Origin: Anopheles merus
Taxonomy: Eukaryota > Arthropoda > Insecta > Diptera > Culicidae
Direction: 5' to 3'
NCBI RefSeq assembly: GCF_017562075.2
Contig: NC_054082.1
Coordinates: 7,074,050-7,138,049 of the forward strand
Length of the DNA: 64,000 bases
The translations under genes and the position numbers were made by a program. The notes beneath the pieces are model-generated. The model saw only the letters and a program-made list of their open reading frames with translations, searched no databases and was not told where the DNA came from. Shown piece by piece: positions 32,701 to 45,324 of the stretch. The number at the start of each line of letters is the position of its first letter. Position 1 is the first letter of the stretch.

Positions 32701-34810
32701 TTTAACAATCATTAGAGAGCCTGGAACCGATCTACTTAAATTACAGGAAGCGCTCTTCAGATCGAAACAATAATGGAGAAAAAAAATCATATTTATATAG
32801 TATAGCGGGCGCAAGTGGAACCTAACGCCGTCAGTATGACGCAGACGCAGATCAAATGTCTGAAAAATACCAGCAAACTGGAAAAGCTGAATAGTATGGT
32901 GCTCCAGAGCCTCAATCGCCGAGAAAGCCTTCACGCACGCTGGTCGTGAACCTACTTCAGGTGCGACGTGCGTCTTGTCAGCTTGGCTTCGGACACAAGC
33001 GGTCTAACAGTAGCGTACCGCAAACAACTGCGATAACAGTGCGGCACGTAGGATGACATACCTGCGTCACGAGACTTGGTGCACGCGATGCCAACTCCTC
33101 CAAGCATGTGCGCAAAGAATGTTTTTGGAGAGTTGCATTGCCGGCTGGTTCTTAAACGATGCTTGACCAAACCGCCCAGTCATCTTCATTTACTATAAGG
33201 CTCTCAAGTGGCCCATTCTCCACAGTTCTCACGATACACAAAACCGTTTCAAGTGTCTCAATTTCTTTGGAGCTGCTTGACCTACAGCTGAGATAAGTGT
33301 AACTACACGCTGTACTTCATGTGTTCAGCGCTTCTGGCATTCAAAGGTATTCCTCCCGAAAAAGAAACCACTGATAAACATCGTACTTTGTTGCTCCATC
33401 CTCCGTAGGCGTACTTGCCTGCAGATATCACGAAGCACCAACAGCTGGTTGTTCCTTGCTTTTGGCACACTTAGCGACAGATAGGTTTTGCATCGAGTCC
33501 CGTGCACCGTACCGTGCACGGTCTTATCGAAATCACGTGAAACCGAATCCACTGGGCACGGGCAAAACAATCAACTTCGATAACCATCTATGGGTCTAGC
33601 ATGCGTCTGCAAACAACGGGCAGCAACTCACGGGCAGCGCTTCGTAATATGAGACTTCCCCGGTGCTGTGTAGCGTGTTGCGTACGCGATCCCAATCATT
33701 TCCCTGCCTTTCTCGCGTGGCTTTGCCACAACAATAGATCGACATAATTGGTCTCTCAAATGGCGTGGCGCGAGCCACTTGCTCCAGACGAGATCTTGCC
33801 GACGTCGCCACTGCAACGATCGATCTGCAATTAATCTTCCAATTCGACGTCTTCTCGAAATTACTTCTCCGTCTAGCTGTCGGACTGCGAAACTCTTGGA
33901 AAGAATGTTCAGTATCTTTTCAAAATAAACCAAAAATATGCACGCCCATTATAGCATTTGCCAAAATCGCATCGGAAACCAGTTCGACGACGACGCAAGA
34001 AGACATCTTTCGCATTGTAATTAAAATCACATACATCAGCTAGCATGTTATCAGCTGGCTGGAGAGTGTTCAGGGAAGGTTATCTACTGTTTACGAGATA
34101 AAAATGATGGCCCATACCCATTACACCCAATGTATTCCGATCGAGGAACTTACCTTTATCAACAAACTCAGACGATCGTGTGAATGTTGTTCAAAATAGA
34201 CTCGCCTTACATTAAACGTTTGTTTGGAATAAATGCAGCCTTTTTTTCTTCAATTAAACACACACACACACAGTACGTTGAAAGTCTAGCGACACGACAC
34301 TTGTAACGACATGTAAACACTGTTTCAAGTAAATAGCAAAAACACTAATCCACAACGGACACCGCGCACACTGAAATATGTAACACCGTGTTTTGTTCCC
34401 TGCTACCGGATGCCACTGGGATATACTTCGTTTGTTGTCCAACCAATGCTTAAGCTGCTGGTGGCAGCGATTATGCAAAGCCTGCAAAGTCACGTGCGCA
34501 CTCCCCGGGGACACCTTGATGTGGCTTTGGCTGCGACGGGGAAGTACGTTAAGCGTCCACGACCCGTCGTTTAAGCGCACTGTAAAATGTAGTACTTTTA
34601 CGATTCTACTTCCCGCTTAACTGAGAACGCTGAACACCACACGAATTTACGGCTGCCCCGAAACCCCCTTAAACGTTAACGATCGCGAAAACAACCCAAA
34701 AAGCGGTCGCCTCAAGTCTCCAGCTGGAGGTTAGTAAGTGACGAACGTCCTGCTTCGTCCAGGTCTTGGGTAGGTCTGTTTTTCTGGTCGCGATCGCGCA
34801 CCTCACTTAC
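26734..34810. other. Putative first intron of the first symporter, ~8 kb
   Basis: No protein-coding feature recognised. Contains a T-rich stretch at 28024-28064, a (CGCT)n run at 28414-28436, and short (GT)n/(CA)n runs. A hairpin with 8-bp perfect arms lies around 33500 (CCGTGCAC, 6-nt loop, GTGCACGG). A second minus-strand donor near 27325 could belong to an alternative leader exon. Confidence 0.5.
28414..28436. repeat. (CGCT)n microsatellite
   Basis: Tandem CGCT tetranucleotides, five to six units. Confidence 0.9.
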
Positions 34811-35090
34811 CCACCAGCGAGGCGCACGTACGACTTCTCCCTCCCACTCTGCCACGCTCACACACACAGACACACCAGTACACGATTTTTGGGGTGTCCC
34901 CGGGCGGGGGGTGTCCGTTTTCACGGCACAAGCTTTCGGCTTTCTGCAATTTCTGGCGCGCTTCACGCCGTTTTTGGCCGTTGTTTTGCGCGGCGACTTC
35001 ACTGTGGAGCGCGAGCCCGATCGACGATCGACCCGCTTCTTCACACACTTCCCTTTTGCCTGCTGTGCTGTGCAACGATCACCATCTCCC
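34811..35090 (-). promoter_or_regulatory. Candidate non-coding first exon, probably of the first symporter
   Basis: On the minus strand a near-consensus donor (GG|GTAAGTGAGG) ends at 34811. The 280 bases before it contain no ATG, where about four would be expected. The next coding start downstream on this strand is the symporter ATG at 26733, which sits right after an acceptor and therefore needs such an exon. The implied intron is about 8.1 kb. The exon start is not defined. Confidence 0.3.
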
Positions 35091-35299
35091 TTTCACCCAT
35101 CATTCTTTCGGACGTGAGTTTGTCTCTCTCTCTCTCCTACCGTGTGCTTCCATGTCCAACCCTTTCACCCTTGCCTGGTGCTTGATTGCTTCTACTGGGC
35201 CGGCTTCTTGAGGTCGGCTTGATCGGTATAGGGACCTTCCGATTTCGGCGTTGCTGTTTTGCAGATGACCAGCCAGACCGGCCCGACCAGACCAGCTTA

Positions 35300-35323
35300 G
35301 TGTGTGTGTGTGTGTGTGTGTGT
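35300..35323. repeat. (TG)12 microsatellite
   Basis: Perfect TG dinucleotides, read directly. Confidence 0.95.
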
Positions 35324-35510
35324 ACGTGCCTCGGTCCGTTGCGGGAATTAACGTTGCGGTCCGTTGCGGCGAGCAACAACTTCTACCCCATCGGCCAGAG
35401 CGAGAAACAGGTCCCCCGCCAGCTAGAAGCGGTCGATGCCGGTACCTTCCAGCCAGGCCAGCAGCAACCGAACCAAGGAGTTTCTCGGGCAAGGTCCGTC
35501 ACGGTTCTTT

Positions 35511-35554
35511 TCTTCTTTTTCTTCTTCTTCTTCTTCTTCTTCTTCTTCTTCTTC
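35511..35554. repeat. (CTT)n microsatellite
   Basis: CTT trinucleotides with minor interruptions at the left end. The long plus-strand ORF with a poly-Phe run over this tract is an artefact of the repeat. Confidence 0.93.
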
Positions 35555-38500
35555 ATATTCTTCTGTATTGTCTACCGTTGGCTAGAGGGTCACCTGCCCC
35601 TCTGCAGTGGGAATAAACACACACAAACACACAGAGTGATCAAGCCCTTACCTTCAGCACGATCGGCCACGATCGATACGCGCGTACCCGGCAACGGCCT
35701 TCGAAGAGGGCCTCGGAGAGTGGTCCACCACCACCATCAATACCAACCCAAACGCATTGTCATTACGATTGACCGTCTGTTGTACACTTCAAATGTCCAA
35801 TTTTCCCCTCTCCTCCAAATCTGCTTGTACATTGAAAGTGATGGTGCTAATTTCTACACACGGCCTACTGCCTGCTACCTGTCCAGTGGAACCCCGCGTA
35901 CATTGATGACTCATGCGCACCCAGCTGGTCTTGTCGCCACCAATCATCGCTACATGGCTTTCCCGTATAATCAGTACTAAAATATCTAAAAACATCGCAC
36001 GCCTCCCGCCCCTTCGGCTGACCATCGAAGCGATCAGGTGCTAATGGGAATTCCACCACCAGACATGCTAAAACTGGACGGCCGGTATGTGTTAGCGTTG
36101 CTGATTAGCGAAATCTCTTGCTAGCGCAGGCCCGTTTCGCGGCCAATTCGCGTATCAAAGTAATCGCAGTAATAGCACAGCATACGGCTGCTGCCACGGC
36201 TTGCTTCCTCTATTGATCGCCAGTGTTTGAACGCAAAACAAAGACAAATGCAATGCTTCGTCACAGACCGGCAGGGCGCTTGAGTTTCCAAATTTATACC
36301 CATTATTGTTTGATAAAATGTTGCAGAGCGAAGGAAAGCAAAACGGCGACAATAAATGGCGACGCGCCACTTTTGGCACACATTTTTTTTCTCTCGCCGG
36401 TGCCTTTTGTACGGGTATGCAGATTGAGGCAGAGAGTAGAGAGGCAACTAAAAACAGTCGCGAGCCCAACCTGAGCACTCTGCTAAGGTCAACGAATTTT
36501 ATCAATGAACCGCGCGCAACCGGAACGGTGTTGGATTGAACTGGTTTGCCTGCGTGGAGATATGATATCATCGCCTTTGCTCTGGCACTGCAATCGCGGT
36601 TTTGATTGGCGAGTCTGCCTGAGAGATGCCTGTGCCGTCCGCGAACTACAACATATTGATGCAGGTCTGTCTGAGGCAGACAGGTAGTAAGGTGGAAAAA
36701 TAAACATATGACGTACGTCGAGCACTATCTCGGGAGGCTCGCACCAGATAGTAAGCGAGAGGAACGAATCAATCACATTTCGCGGCCCGCATTGCCTGCC
36801 ACAGGTGGTGAATAGGGCGCTAAATAGCTGTTGACATAAACTTCCTCTGGCTGCACTGATAGTGTGCTCGATTTTGCTGCTCATAAAATCCCAACCATTA
36901 GCATTCAGCGCACATTTTTACGCTCTAAATAAACAACTAACTAGTCACCAGGTCTGGCCCAGGGTTTTGGAATAATTCCACCCGTCCAATTGTTGTCTGC
37001 AACATAAACAAATTGACCGGACCCGTACCACTTATCAGCCGTTTGATTGTAGATGTCTACCTACCTGGACGGTGCAGTACGATCGCTTAACTGCGTCAAG
37101 CACGTGCTATCATCGGCCGATGATAACTGCCCTACCATTGGTGTAGCTTTGTTTACCGACCGGTCCTAATGCATCTGCTAACTGAAACCGAAAACTTCCA
37201 CCAATACCATACCGCATAGGAGCATTAAGAAGGTCGTACCAGACACCTGTGTCAATGTTACCGCAAATCATACCAAAATCTTTCGAGCCTGCTAGTTGTT
37301 GACGGTCGAATTGCCGAGGAAAAGTACGGCAGCGACTGTGTGTGTGTGTGTGTGTGCGGGTCCCTCCCTAAACCAGCAGCTAACAATCACCTGTAGCCTG
37401 TGTTTGTTTGATTCTTTTTCTTCTCTTTTTTTTTTTTGGCTGTTGATGCATAAATTATGAGTCAAGTTCAAACTAGAAGCCGAATGAAAGAGCGAATAAA
37501 ACACGGTTGTGTCACAAAGGTAAGCACCGTTAAGGTGTATGCAGCTCGCAGGGGTAGTATGGGGTAATGTGCGTGTACGAGGCGTGAACAGAAGCCGACG
37601 CTGCACCAAAGTCAAATCAGGTGGATTGAATTGATTGAATGTTTTAGACTCCACATAAACGAGTTTGAGTTTTTGCGGGAGGCTTTCGGTGTTTCTTGCT
37701 TGTGTGATATAAGACACTTCAAGACGATCAGATATCGAGATAAATGATTGTATTGTCCGGTTTGTAACTATATACTTACTATCGATACTATCTATCAAGA
37801 TGAGGAATGTGAGCTACACACGAAGAAACACGATCAAATTTTTCTTCATTTGAGGTAACGATATATACGATCGTACCCGATATAGCTTCCCAGACTTATC
37901 TCCACCACAAAATTGAATAGTCAGTTCTTGCTAAATTGGTTCGTATGGGAATCGATCTCGTCCGACCCTTTTTGCAACTGTCACATATATGAAATAGAGC
38001 ACCGTGCAGTCATCACAGCAGAAGCTCAGTATAAACTATTAGACAAATCACTCTACATCAATCAATCTTCCATAAGAAGAATAAAATACGCTCGAATGTA
38101 TAACCCAGTTTTGTCCAAACTCTGAGTAAATTCGCTTGGAAGAATCTCAAAAAGGAAAAAAATCTCGTCTCGCAAAAAAAAAAAAGATTGATGAATATTG
38201 GAGAATCTCCCGAGAATAACACTTAGAATTTAATTCAAAATAGCGAAACAAATGTTCTCAAAATGTTCCCAAAAGCAACGTTCGAAAGATGTTCCTTATA
38301 TCCGCGTATAACATCCACCTATGGTATAACATCTTCTTCCGCGTATAACAATGTTGCTGTCATACGCCCTGAAAAAAAATTATTTCATTTGAAGATACTA
38401 ACGAATATATGCTATGTAAAACAAACATATACTGTGTTAAAATAAATTTAAAATAATATTTTAGTATCCCCAAGTCATACAACCATGAACGGTGTATACT

Positions 38501-38960
38501 ATGGGGTTCGACACACTTGCCCGACACGAATCAAAAGATAAAGTAGCAAAGACCACGTTGATCTACCACCGTGCGGCTGTACCTTCGCTGCTGTTCTGCG
38601 CTTCACACTTGTACGCATGCCGACTTAAGGCGTGTCTCGCTTTTCGCGGGTTTCGTTACGTAAAACGTAACTTAAGATGTTGTTTGAAATTGAAGTACTT
38701 TCTAGTGCTGTTGTTGACTATGTGTTTTTAAAGAGATTTTGAGCTTATGGTCTTCATTTGCCTCTTTATTCCATGCCGCTCTCAAACATTAAACGTTTAA
38801 GAATAATTGATTTCTGATTTCAATGCGAATCGAAGACACCTTGGCTCCTCTAATGGGAAGTAGGCCGTTCGCCCGTAGCAAAGATTAACCTTGCCAATTC
38901 GTAGATATATTGAAATAATATTACTGCACATTTGTTCTTAAATAATTCATAAACTAACGC
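35555..38960. other. Intergenic, no gene recognised
   Basis: About 3.4 kb between the candidate leader exon and the end of the second symporter. Ordinary AT-rich sequence with a (GT)n run near 37338 and two copies of CTT(A/C)…CCGCGTATAACA-like text near 38300-38350. No credible ORF. Confidence 0.5.
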
Positions 38961-38966
38961 TTTATT
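38961..38966 (-). promoter_or_regulatory. Polyadenylation signal AATAAA, second symporter
   Basis: AATAAA on the minus strand, 146 bases past the stop codon at 39113, followed about 30 bases later by a TGTG-containing stretch. Good position for the end of the transcript. Confidence 0.5.
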
Positions 38967-39112
38967 CATAATAATCTTACGTACTCGCTAAAGCTACGCA
39001 CCCTCTTCTTCACAACATTTACACTCACTTTCACAGGACGTCGCACGAAGTCTGCTAAGCTAGGCATAGGAACTATTGCATCACATACCGGGGTGGATAG
39101 GACATCCCGCGC

Positions 39113-41106
39113 TCAACACCTTGGTACCGCTTCCTTCATCCCCGCCCCATAGCCCTTCCCCGCTACCTCGAACGAACCAAAGTGTTTGCCGCTGAACGGG
39201 CAGCGCGAGTACAACCACCGGACGGCCGGATGGAGCATCTTCATGTTGTACACATCGTGACTGCTCCACGTCGCCAAGCTGACCACAACCCCCGCCAGCA
39301 CGGTAAGCACCGTCCCGAACACGCCGTAGTACAGGTACGTGATCGAGTAGATGCGATTCAGCAGCGTGCTCGTTTCCACCGCATTTACACCCTCCTCCAG
39401 CGCTACCGCCACCAGCAGTGTGGCATTCTTCTGCGCCTCCATCAGATCCGCGTAGCATCCCTCGATCGAAGTGTCCAGCAGTGGTTCACTGACGTTGCTC
39501 TCGATCAACCGGCCCACCACAATCCACAGGATCGACAGGTGAGACGCGAGCATGCCCAACGCCGCTCCCTTCCAGTTGGCGAACGGAATGAACATGGCCA
39601 GCACAAACACCCCCAGCAGTGGTCCGGAGGTGGCCGAGATGATCAGCATCGACGATTCGATCACGCCCGACAGCAGCCCAACGATAAAACCGACGCCCAT
39701 GATCACCACCGCATAGACCGTACCGACGAGCTTGATCACGTTCAGCTGATGCGTATCGCTCTTTTTGCGCAGCGCCGGTACGAGCGACAGGAAGTCTTCC
39801 CACGTCACCGTGGCCAGCGAGTTAATGTTGGAGATGTTCAGCGTAAGCGCTCCGTTGAACAGCGTCCCCACGAAGATGCCCCACACGCCGGGCACACTGT
39901 CGAACCGGTCCACCATAAAGTAGGGCAGTATCTCGTCCATCTTGGCGATCACGCTCGCCTTCAGCGGATCGCAGTGCCAGTAGATGGCGTAGATGGCCAT
40001 CCCGACGAACCAGGGCAGCGAGAAGAGCAGTATCACGACGGGAATGTTAAGCATCAGCGTGCGCCGGATCTGCCCGAACGTGGGCATACTGAGGTACCGC
40101 TGCACAAAGTTCTGCTGGCAGCCGAGCAGGCTGAGCGAATTGAACAGCTCGCCCAGCCAGGCGGACGTGGTCGTCACGCGCAGATGCAAATCGGTGGCAA
40201 AGTTAAAGAAGGCAAAGCGATCTGCAATAAGGGAAGCGTGAGAGCGTCATTGTCACTATCCTTAAGCCAACACAACTTCTTACCATTGTCCGAACTGATG
40301 GTCAATATCTTATCCACCCCGCCGACGGTGATGCTGCAGTAAATGATGATCCCTACGAGCATCGCCGTCATGCTGAGGCTCTGTATCACGTCGGCCGCTA
40401 CGGCCGCCTTCAAGCCACCCAGTGCGTTGAAGAAAATAGTGATGACCGTAATTGAAAGCAGCGACACCCAGTACGGCACACCGATGATCGTGTTCAGCGC
40501 CACCGTCGGTGTGTAGATCGTAACTCCTAAGCTCAACAGGGTGCGTATGATGTAGGTCCCAGACGCCAGACACCGCACCAGACGACTGTTGAAGCTGCAA
40601 GGAAAGGAAATATGCATTATGGATTTGTCGCATGATCGTCTCACACAAGAGACACCCTTCCTATGCACCTACCGAAGCTCCAGATATTGGTACACCGACG
40701 TGATGCCCAAGTCGAAGTACACGGGGATGAACACGAAGCAAACGATCGGATAGGCCGTGATGACACCGTACAGCGACTCCCACATGGCCGACCCACGGTA
40801 GAAGAACTCGCTCGGATAGCCCAACACCGAGATGACGCCGAGAGTGCCCCGGGCGATCGATAGCATCATCGCCAGGGTGGAGATATGCCCAGCCCCGAAC
40901 ACATAGTCCTGCTTGCTCTTGCTGTTGCTGCTGCGGCGGCACAACCGCTTCCGGATCGGTATCAGCGCCGAAACAACAACGAAGGCAACGAACACCACAT
41001 AGTTCCAAATATCGTTCGTGCTGGTGTCGCTAGTGGACTGCTGCTGTTGCTGCTGAAGCTGCTCATCTGGCTGCAGCTGGTCCTGTAATGAGACAGTGGA
41101 ACACAT
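39113..41106 (-). CDS. Sodium:solute symporter, SLC5 family, paralogue with Gln-rich N-terminus
   Basis: Exons 41106-40673 (5' end uncertain), 40594-40284, 40221-39113; 617 residues if the ATG at 41106 is used. Very similar to the symporter at 24624-26733, for example SRLVRCLASGTYI, YTPTVALNTIIG, GGLKAAVAADVIQ and CQQNFVQRYLS. The same role class applies: Na+-coupled uptake at the plasma membrane, substrate unknown. The N-terminus holds a run of six Gln before the first membrane segment. It has an intron inside LEL-R-FNSR that the other copy lacks, and lacks the last intron of that copy. A strong acceptor (TCTCATTACAG|GAC) at 41083 may mean that the first codons come from an unseen upstream exon; the ATG at 41106 would then be intronic. 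The C-terminal tail is short (ends PRC). Confidence 0.88.
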
Positions 41107-43482
41107 TACACGTGTACTGGTCAAAAACTGTCACGAATCATTCAACGTCGCTGCCGTACAACCCCGTTACGCTGGACCTAAAAATTAGACCTCGTTTACC
41201 CATCATCATTCACACCGTCATCGTTAGCCATCATCGCAGCGAAAAAGGTAAGATAAGAGGGTTGCAGGGGGGAAAAGTAGCCTCTCTAATCACACCCATT
41301 TACGTTCGCTGTAGTATAAGGAAACTACCGGCTACGTCGCGGAGACCGCAACCGTACCGGCTCGTAGAGATCTATCATAATTCTACCCGGCATCTACACC
41401 GCATGTAACACCATGTTTCTCATCCCCCGTACAGGAAGTAAGTGGAAGCGATCGTCATCGCGCTTCGGTTTCGGAGTGCCAGAGCGGTCGTCTCCGCCAT
41501 CTCTCCTGACCTTGTCATTTCGTATGATTGAACTGTGTCCACGTCCCAGAAGTTGCTGGAAGGAATGTGTGGAATTTCACGGTACGGAGCACGCGAACGG
41601 GGAAAGGTTTTGGAGTTAGTAATCTGTTCGCTAACTAGAGAGAGAGAGGAGTCTGGCTGTGTCGCGTGATCGCTGGCTGGGCTAATTATCGCACTACTAG
41701 CCCCATTATACCTTCTGCATAGCGCTTAAGTTCTCCATCAGCGTAAATTGAGTTTAAGTTTCATCGAACCGCATGTCCAGGGTAAACGTTCTGGACAGTG
41801 GACGAACTAATTGGTGCCTCATATGACTAATACCCAAGTTGGAAGATGAACAAGTATTTATCATATTCAACAGGTACAAGAGCAAGAGGAAAAACTCCGT
41901 ATAAAAGATGCTTTTTCCCCCAGCTTAAGTGTGTTTGACAACACTCAGATGGAAAGTGTTTTTTTTATCACTTTTACTAATGTTCGATATCGGATGTTCT
42001 GTACTTGACGCCGACCGCACCAGACGTTGCTGGGGGGAATTCCAATATTGACCGGCGGGAACCCAACAACTTGAAACCCGTTGTTTCTGACATTGACCTT
42101 ACGGCTGTCTCTGTATCGACAGGGGGCCCACCTCAAGTCACTGGGTAAATGTTTTTAGAGCAGAAATACTAACTGCGAAGTGAAAGCTTAAACAACAAAC
42201 ACACTGTAAGTGTGATACATGGTGGGAAAATTCATCCACTTTGACGGTTGACATAGACAAGTCTTCTAGTCAAATTTGTTCAATTGGTCATGTTTTAACA
42301 CAAAAAACCCACTCAGAATCATTGGACCAATCGGATTCAAATCAACTGAAACACATTAGCTAACTCCACGTGCTTTTACCGCGACACGGATGGTGCAACC
42401 ACAGCGCCATCTGCTATTCACACGATCTTTAACACCCGCTCCATCGCTCTCTTATCAGCAGAATTTCGCCATTAGTACATCTGCTTATCGCTTACCCCCC
42501 ACCCCTCCTCGCTGGCCAGTACGAACAGGATTGATCGGACTATTACGCTATTAACTATATTCTAGCTCATACCATGGCAAGTGTAAACCAGATCTGCCGT
42601 GGACGATCGCGCGTCTCCGATGGGTTTAAAGTACAGCTCAAGATCACTTAAATTCCAGCACACCGCTTCCACACACCGCCGCTGCAGTCCGAAACGTGTC
42701 GCAACTCACGTGCACAATCACTAATGCACTCTGGGGCACAATGTTTGTTCGTTTACTTAGTATGGGCCAGCCCAAAAGGGTACAGTGGGCATGGTGTGGC
42801 AGCACAAGGGGTTGCAGCTCTATTTATTTGCAAAACATCTTCCGACACCTTCGAGTTCACACACACACACTGGAGCTTTCTCCAACCACACTGTACACGG
42901 GGCGCAGCAACAACTATGCGTGTGACGCGTGACCGTGAAGAAGCGCAAAAACTAGACGCATAAGCATAACAGGTTTGCTAAAGGCACTGCTGCACACAAT
43001 ATATCCCGCCGACGCATGCCAAAAATGCTCCTCCTGCGCTTCGCGGACGTTAGGATGGCGGCTCGAAGTCCGACTATCCAGCGAAGCACACTGACATCAC
43101 AACACACGGCACGGCACGGGCGCGACACTTGCAGCAGCGGTGCGAGCACCGGCTGTGATAACACTGAAACAATGCTACTAATTTCTTCTGATTTTTATAT
43201 CCGCTATACCAACCGGCGCGCGAGGCACATGCCGGTGTGCGGTGCGGTGCAGTGCGGTGTCCACCATACAACCACGACAAACCATGCGACGGAATGGTGA
43301 GCGGGGTACTTCATTGCCTTCTGCTACGGAAGTTGGTGTCCCCGTTTGCCACGGGCACGGGTAGGACGCGCATTAGCCCGTCGCACTTGTCGAAGGTGCT
43401 GTAAACATTGATGGACCGATGTTCTGATGGCTATTTGCAAGAATCTTGCTTATCGGCCAATCGAGTGGCGATGCCAAAGTGT

Positions 43483-43517
43483 GGGGGGAGGGGGGGAGGG
43501 GGGGAGGGGGGGGAGGG
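43483..43517 (+). repeat. G-run tract, G-quadruplex motif
   Basis: Five G-runs of 6, 7, 7, 8 and 3 separated by single A residues. Meets the textbook G-quadruplex pattern many times over on the plus strand. Confidence 0.9.
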
Positions 43518-44051
43518 ACGAGGATTGACTGGTGTTTATGAAATCCTATCAGTACACATCGATGCGAACTGTATTGCCTGGGCCAGTGCCAGACAGACAG
43601 GTATGCCTGAACTGAAGCGGGGATTTGGTGCAGTGAAATATGGTAGCAGACAAAGAGAAAATATTGCTTTTTTTTACCTCAGTGCTGTGATAACTCACCC
43701 GAAAGTACAAGTTGCAGAAGCGAATGAAGGAACTGTTTTGGCCCCACATGTTCACAGCGCGTAAGGTTTGGAACGCTTTTTCCGTGTTTTTTTACTGATT
43801 GTTAATGTTCGAAGACTCGAAGATTGTCTTCCTTTACAATGTTCACATTTCACGCGGCTTTCAAGCTTTTGGATAGCATAATTTTTAAAATATATTAGAC
43901 GAAATTTAAATGGAATTGGCGAATAGAAATTATAGGAAACACAAGATTAGTAGGTAGTAATCAGTAAATTGTTTGAATCTATCTACACAAATCGATATGT
44001 CTAAGACCCTCGGCAAAAGACCATCCAACTCATTTAGTCACCTAGTCTACC

Positions 44052-44317
44052 GCCTTATCGCTGCTTCGATAAGGCAATACACCGCGATGATGGATCTTAT
44101 CAAAACTCGATAACGTATTTGATCACTGTTGCACTTTACTGTGACACATCTTGCCCATTCGTTATCGCTACCACGAGGAGTACGCAGTACACCGGGAACA
44201 GAAGGATCAATTACAAAAGCCGTTAATTTAAAATGAAGCTATCTAGATTATCAGATTAATCGGTATTGCTGCACTTCACTTGTCTTTCTATCTAATTAAG
44301 GTACTCTTGATCCGATA
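44052..44317. promoter_or_regulatory. Cluster of GATA motifs, candidate enhancer
   Basis: Nine GATA/TATC cores in 262 bases (starts at 44056, 44068, 44098, 44109, 44163, 44240, 44249, 44289, 44314), against about two expected. One is a full TGATAAG, and two face each other in a perfect 9-bp hairpin (44052-44075). It lies about 3 kb upstream of the second symporter start. Function is inferred. Confidence 0.3.
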
Positions 44318-45318
44318 AGGACGGTTGAGTTGAGGAAGTTCGTCACAGACAGTACATGTGCGCGGCTTGCTTGAAGATCGACTACCAGGTGATCACTGAT
44401 CGCTTCCACCCACTGTCTTACTGATAGCCTAAAATAGCTAGTCCGGCTCGCTCACTCACACACACACACGCAGCCGACCAACCACCATGTACGTTTTTGT
44501 CACCAACCGAACTCTCCTCTACTGTGCAAGGAACATTTCTAAACTGCAGCTCTCACGTACACTTGCCATTGCTCATAGCACAACTGCATTATGCACCTCA
44601 AAAATACTCACCCCTTTCCCGGGGCGTACCCATTACGCCTCGGTACCCTATTGTGCACGTGCAGTGGAACATCTCTCTCCACCACCGCGCATGGAATTGT
44701 CTCACATTGGCAAAAGAGAAAGAGAGCCTATTCCGTTTAATTATGATGTTTAGCAGCGATTGCTTTGCATGTACAGTAGTAGTACAGCAGCTCGAGCAAC
44801 GAACGCGACAAAGCTACTCATCGCTGCCGCACACCACCACCCCGCAAAACGCACTACGCTCGACAATGGTGTGCCGTTTTGCCAACTACATATTAGCATT
44901 TCATAAACCTCACAGCAAATAGTTCGTATATATGTATAATGTTTGCCGCCGCCTATGCAATCGAGCCTCGCGGATGCTCATTACTGTGGATGGGATTTGT
45001 GCAAAAAACCATCCCACATGACTCTGAACCAATACGATAACAGGGGCGCCAGATGGCCGTTGGGATTGTGAATAAATTGAAGCAATGCCTCCCGCCGCCT
45101 CGGTGTGACCGTGTGGACAGCGTCGTGCACACGTGCTTTCGATAATTTGAGCATCGTTCCGAATCGATTGCACGAATCTGCACGAACCCATCCTACAGCG
45201 AGCTTACACAGAGATTCGTTTACGGCTTTGCTTGTTCGAATGTAGTAATGTATCATTGGAAGACTTAATTCTATCTTAACCAGCCATTCTGCGGCTTCAC
45301 TTCATTTCGAATTGTCTA

Positions 45319-45324
45319 TTTATT
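45319..45324 (-). promoter_or_regulatory. Possible polyadenylation signal, gwl
   Basis: First AATAAA found on the minus strand after the gwl stop, about 760 bases downstream. A non-canonical signal nearer the stop may be used instead. Confidence 0.2.

Larger units (their letters stand above)
41107..45318. other. Region upstream of second symporter; no gene recognised
   Basis: Contains a G-run (43483-43517), a GATA-motif cluster (44052-44317) and short CA repeats. A minus-strand donor near 42710 (GCAC|GTGAGTTG) could end a leader exon of the symporter, but its upstream sequence contains ATGs. No ORF with a recognisable domain. Confidence 0.5.

Noticed and set aside
32820..32950. 42-codon open stretch on plus strand (…MTQTQIKCLKNTSKLEK…)
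   Set aside because: Looked exon-like, but there is no matching family and no convincing splice sites on both sides.
35186..35980. 264-codon plus-strand ORF
   Set aside because: Held open by (TG)n and (CTT)n tracts; encodes poly-Phe and poly-Cys/Val low complexity.
39182..40342. 386-codon plus-strand ORF
   Set aside because: Antisense to the second symporter; His/Arg-rich, with no domain, and it crosses a real intron.
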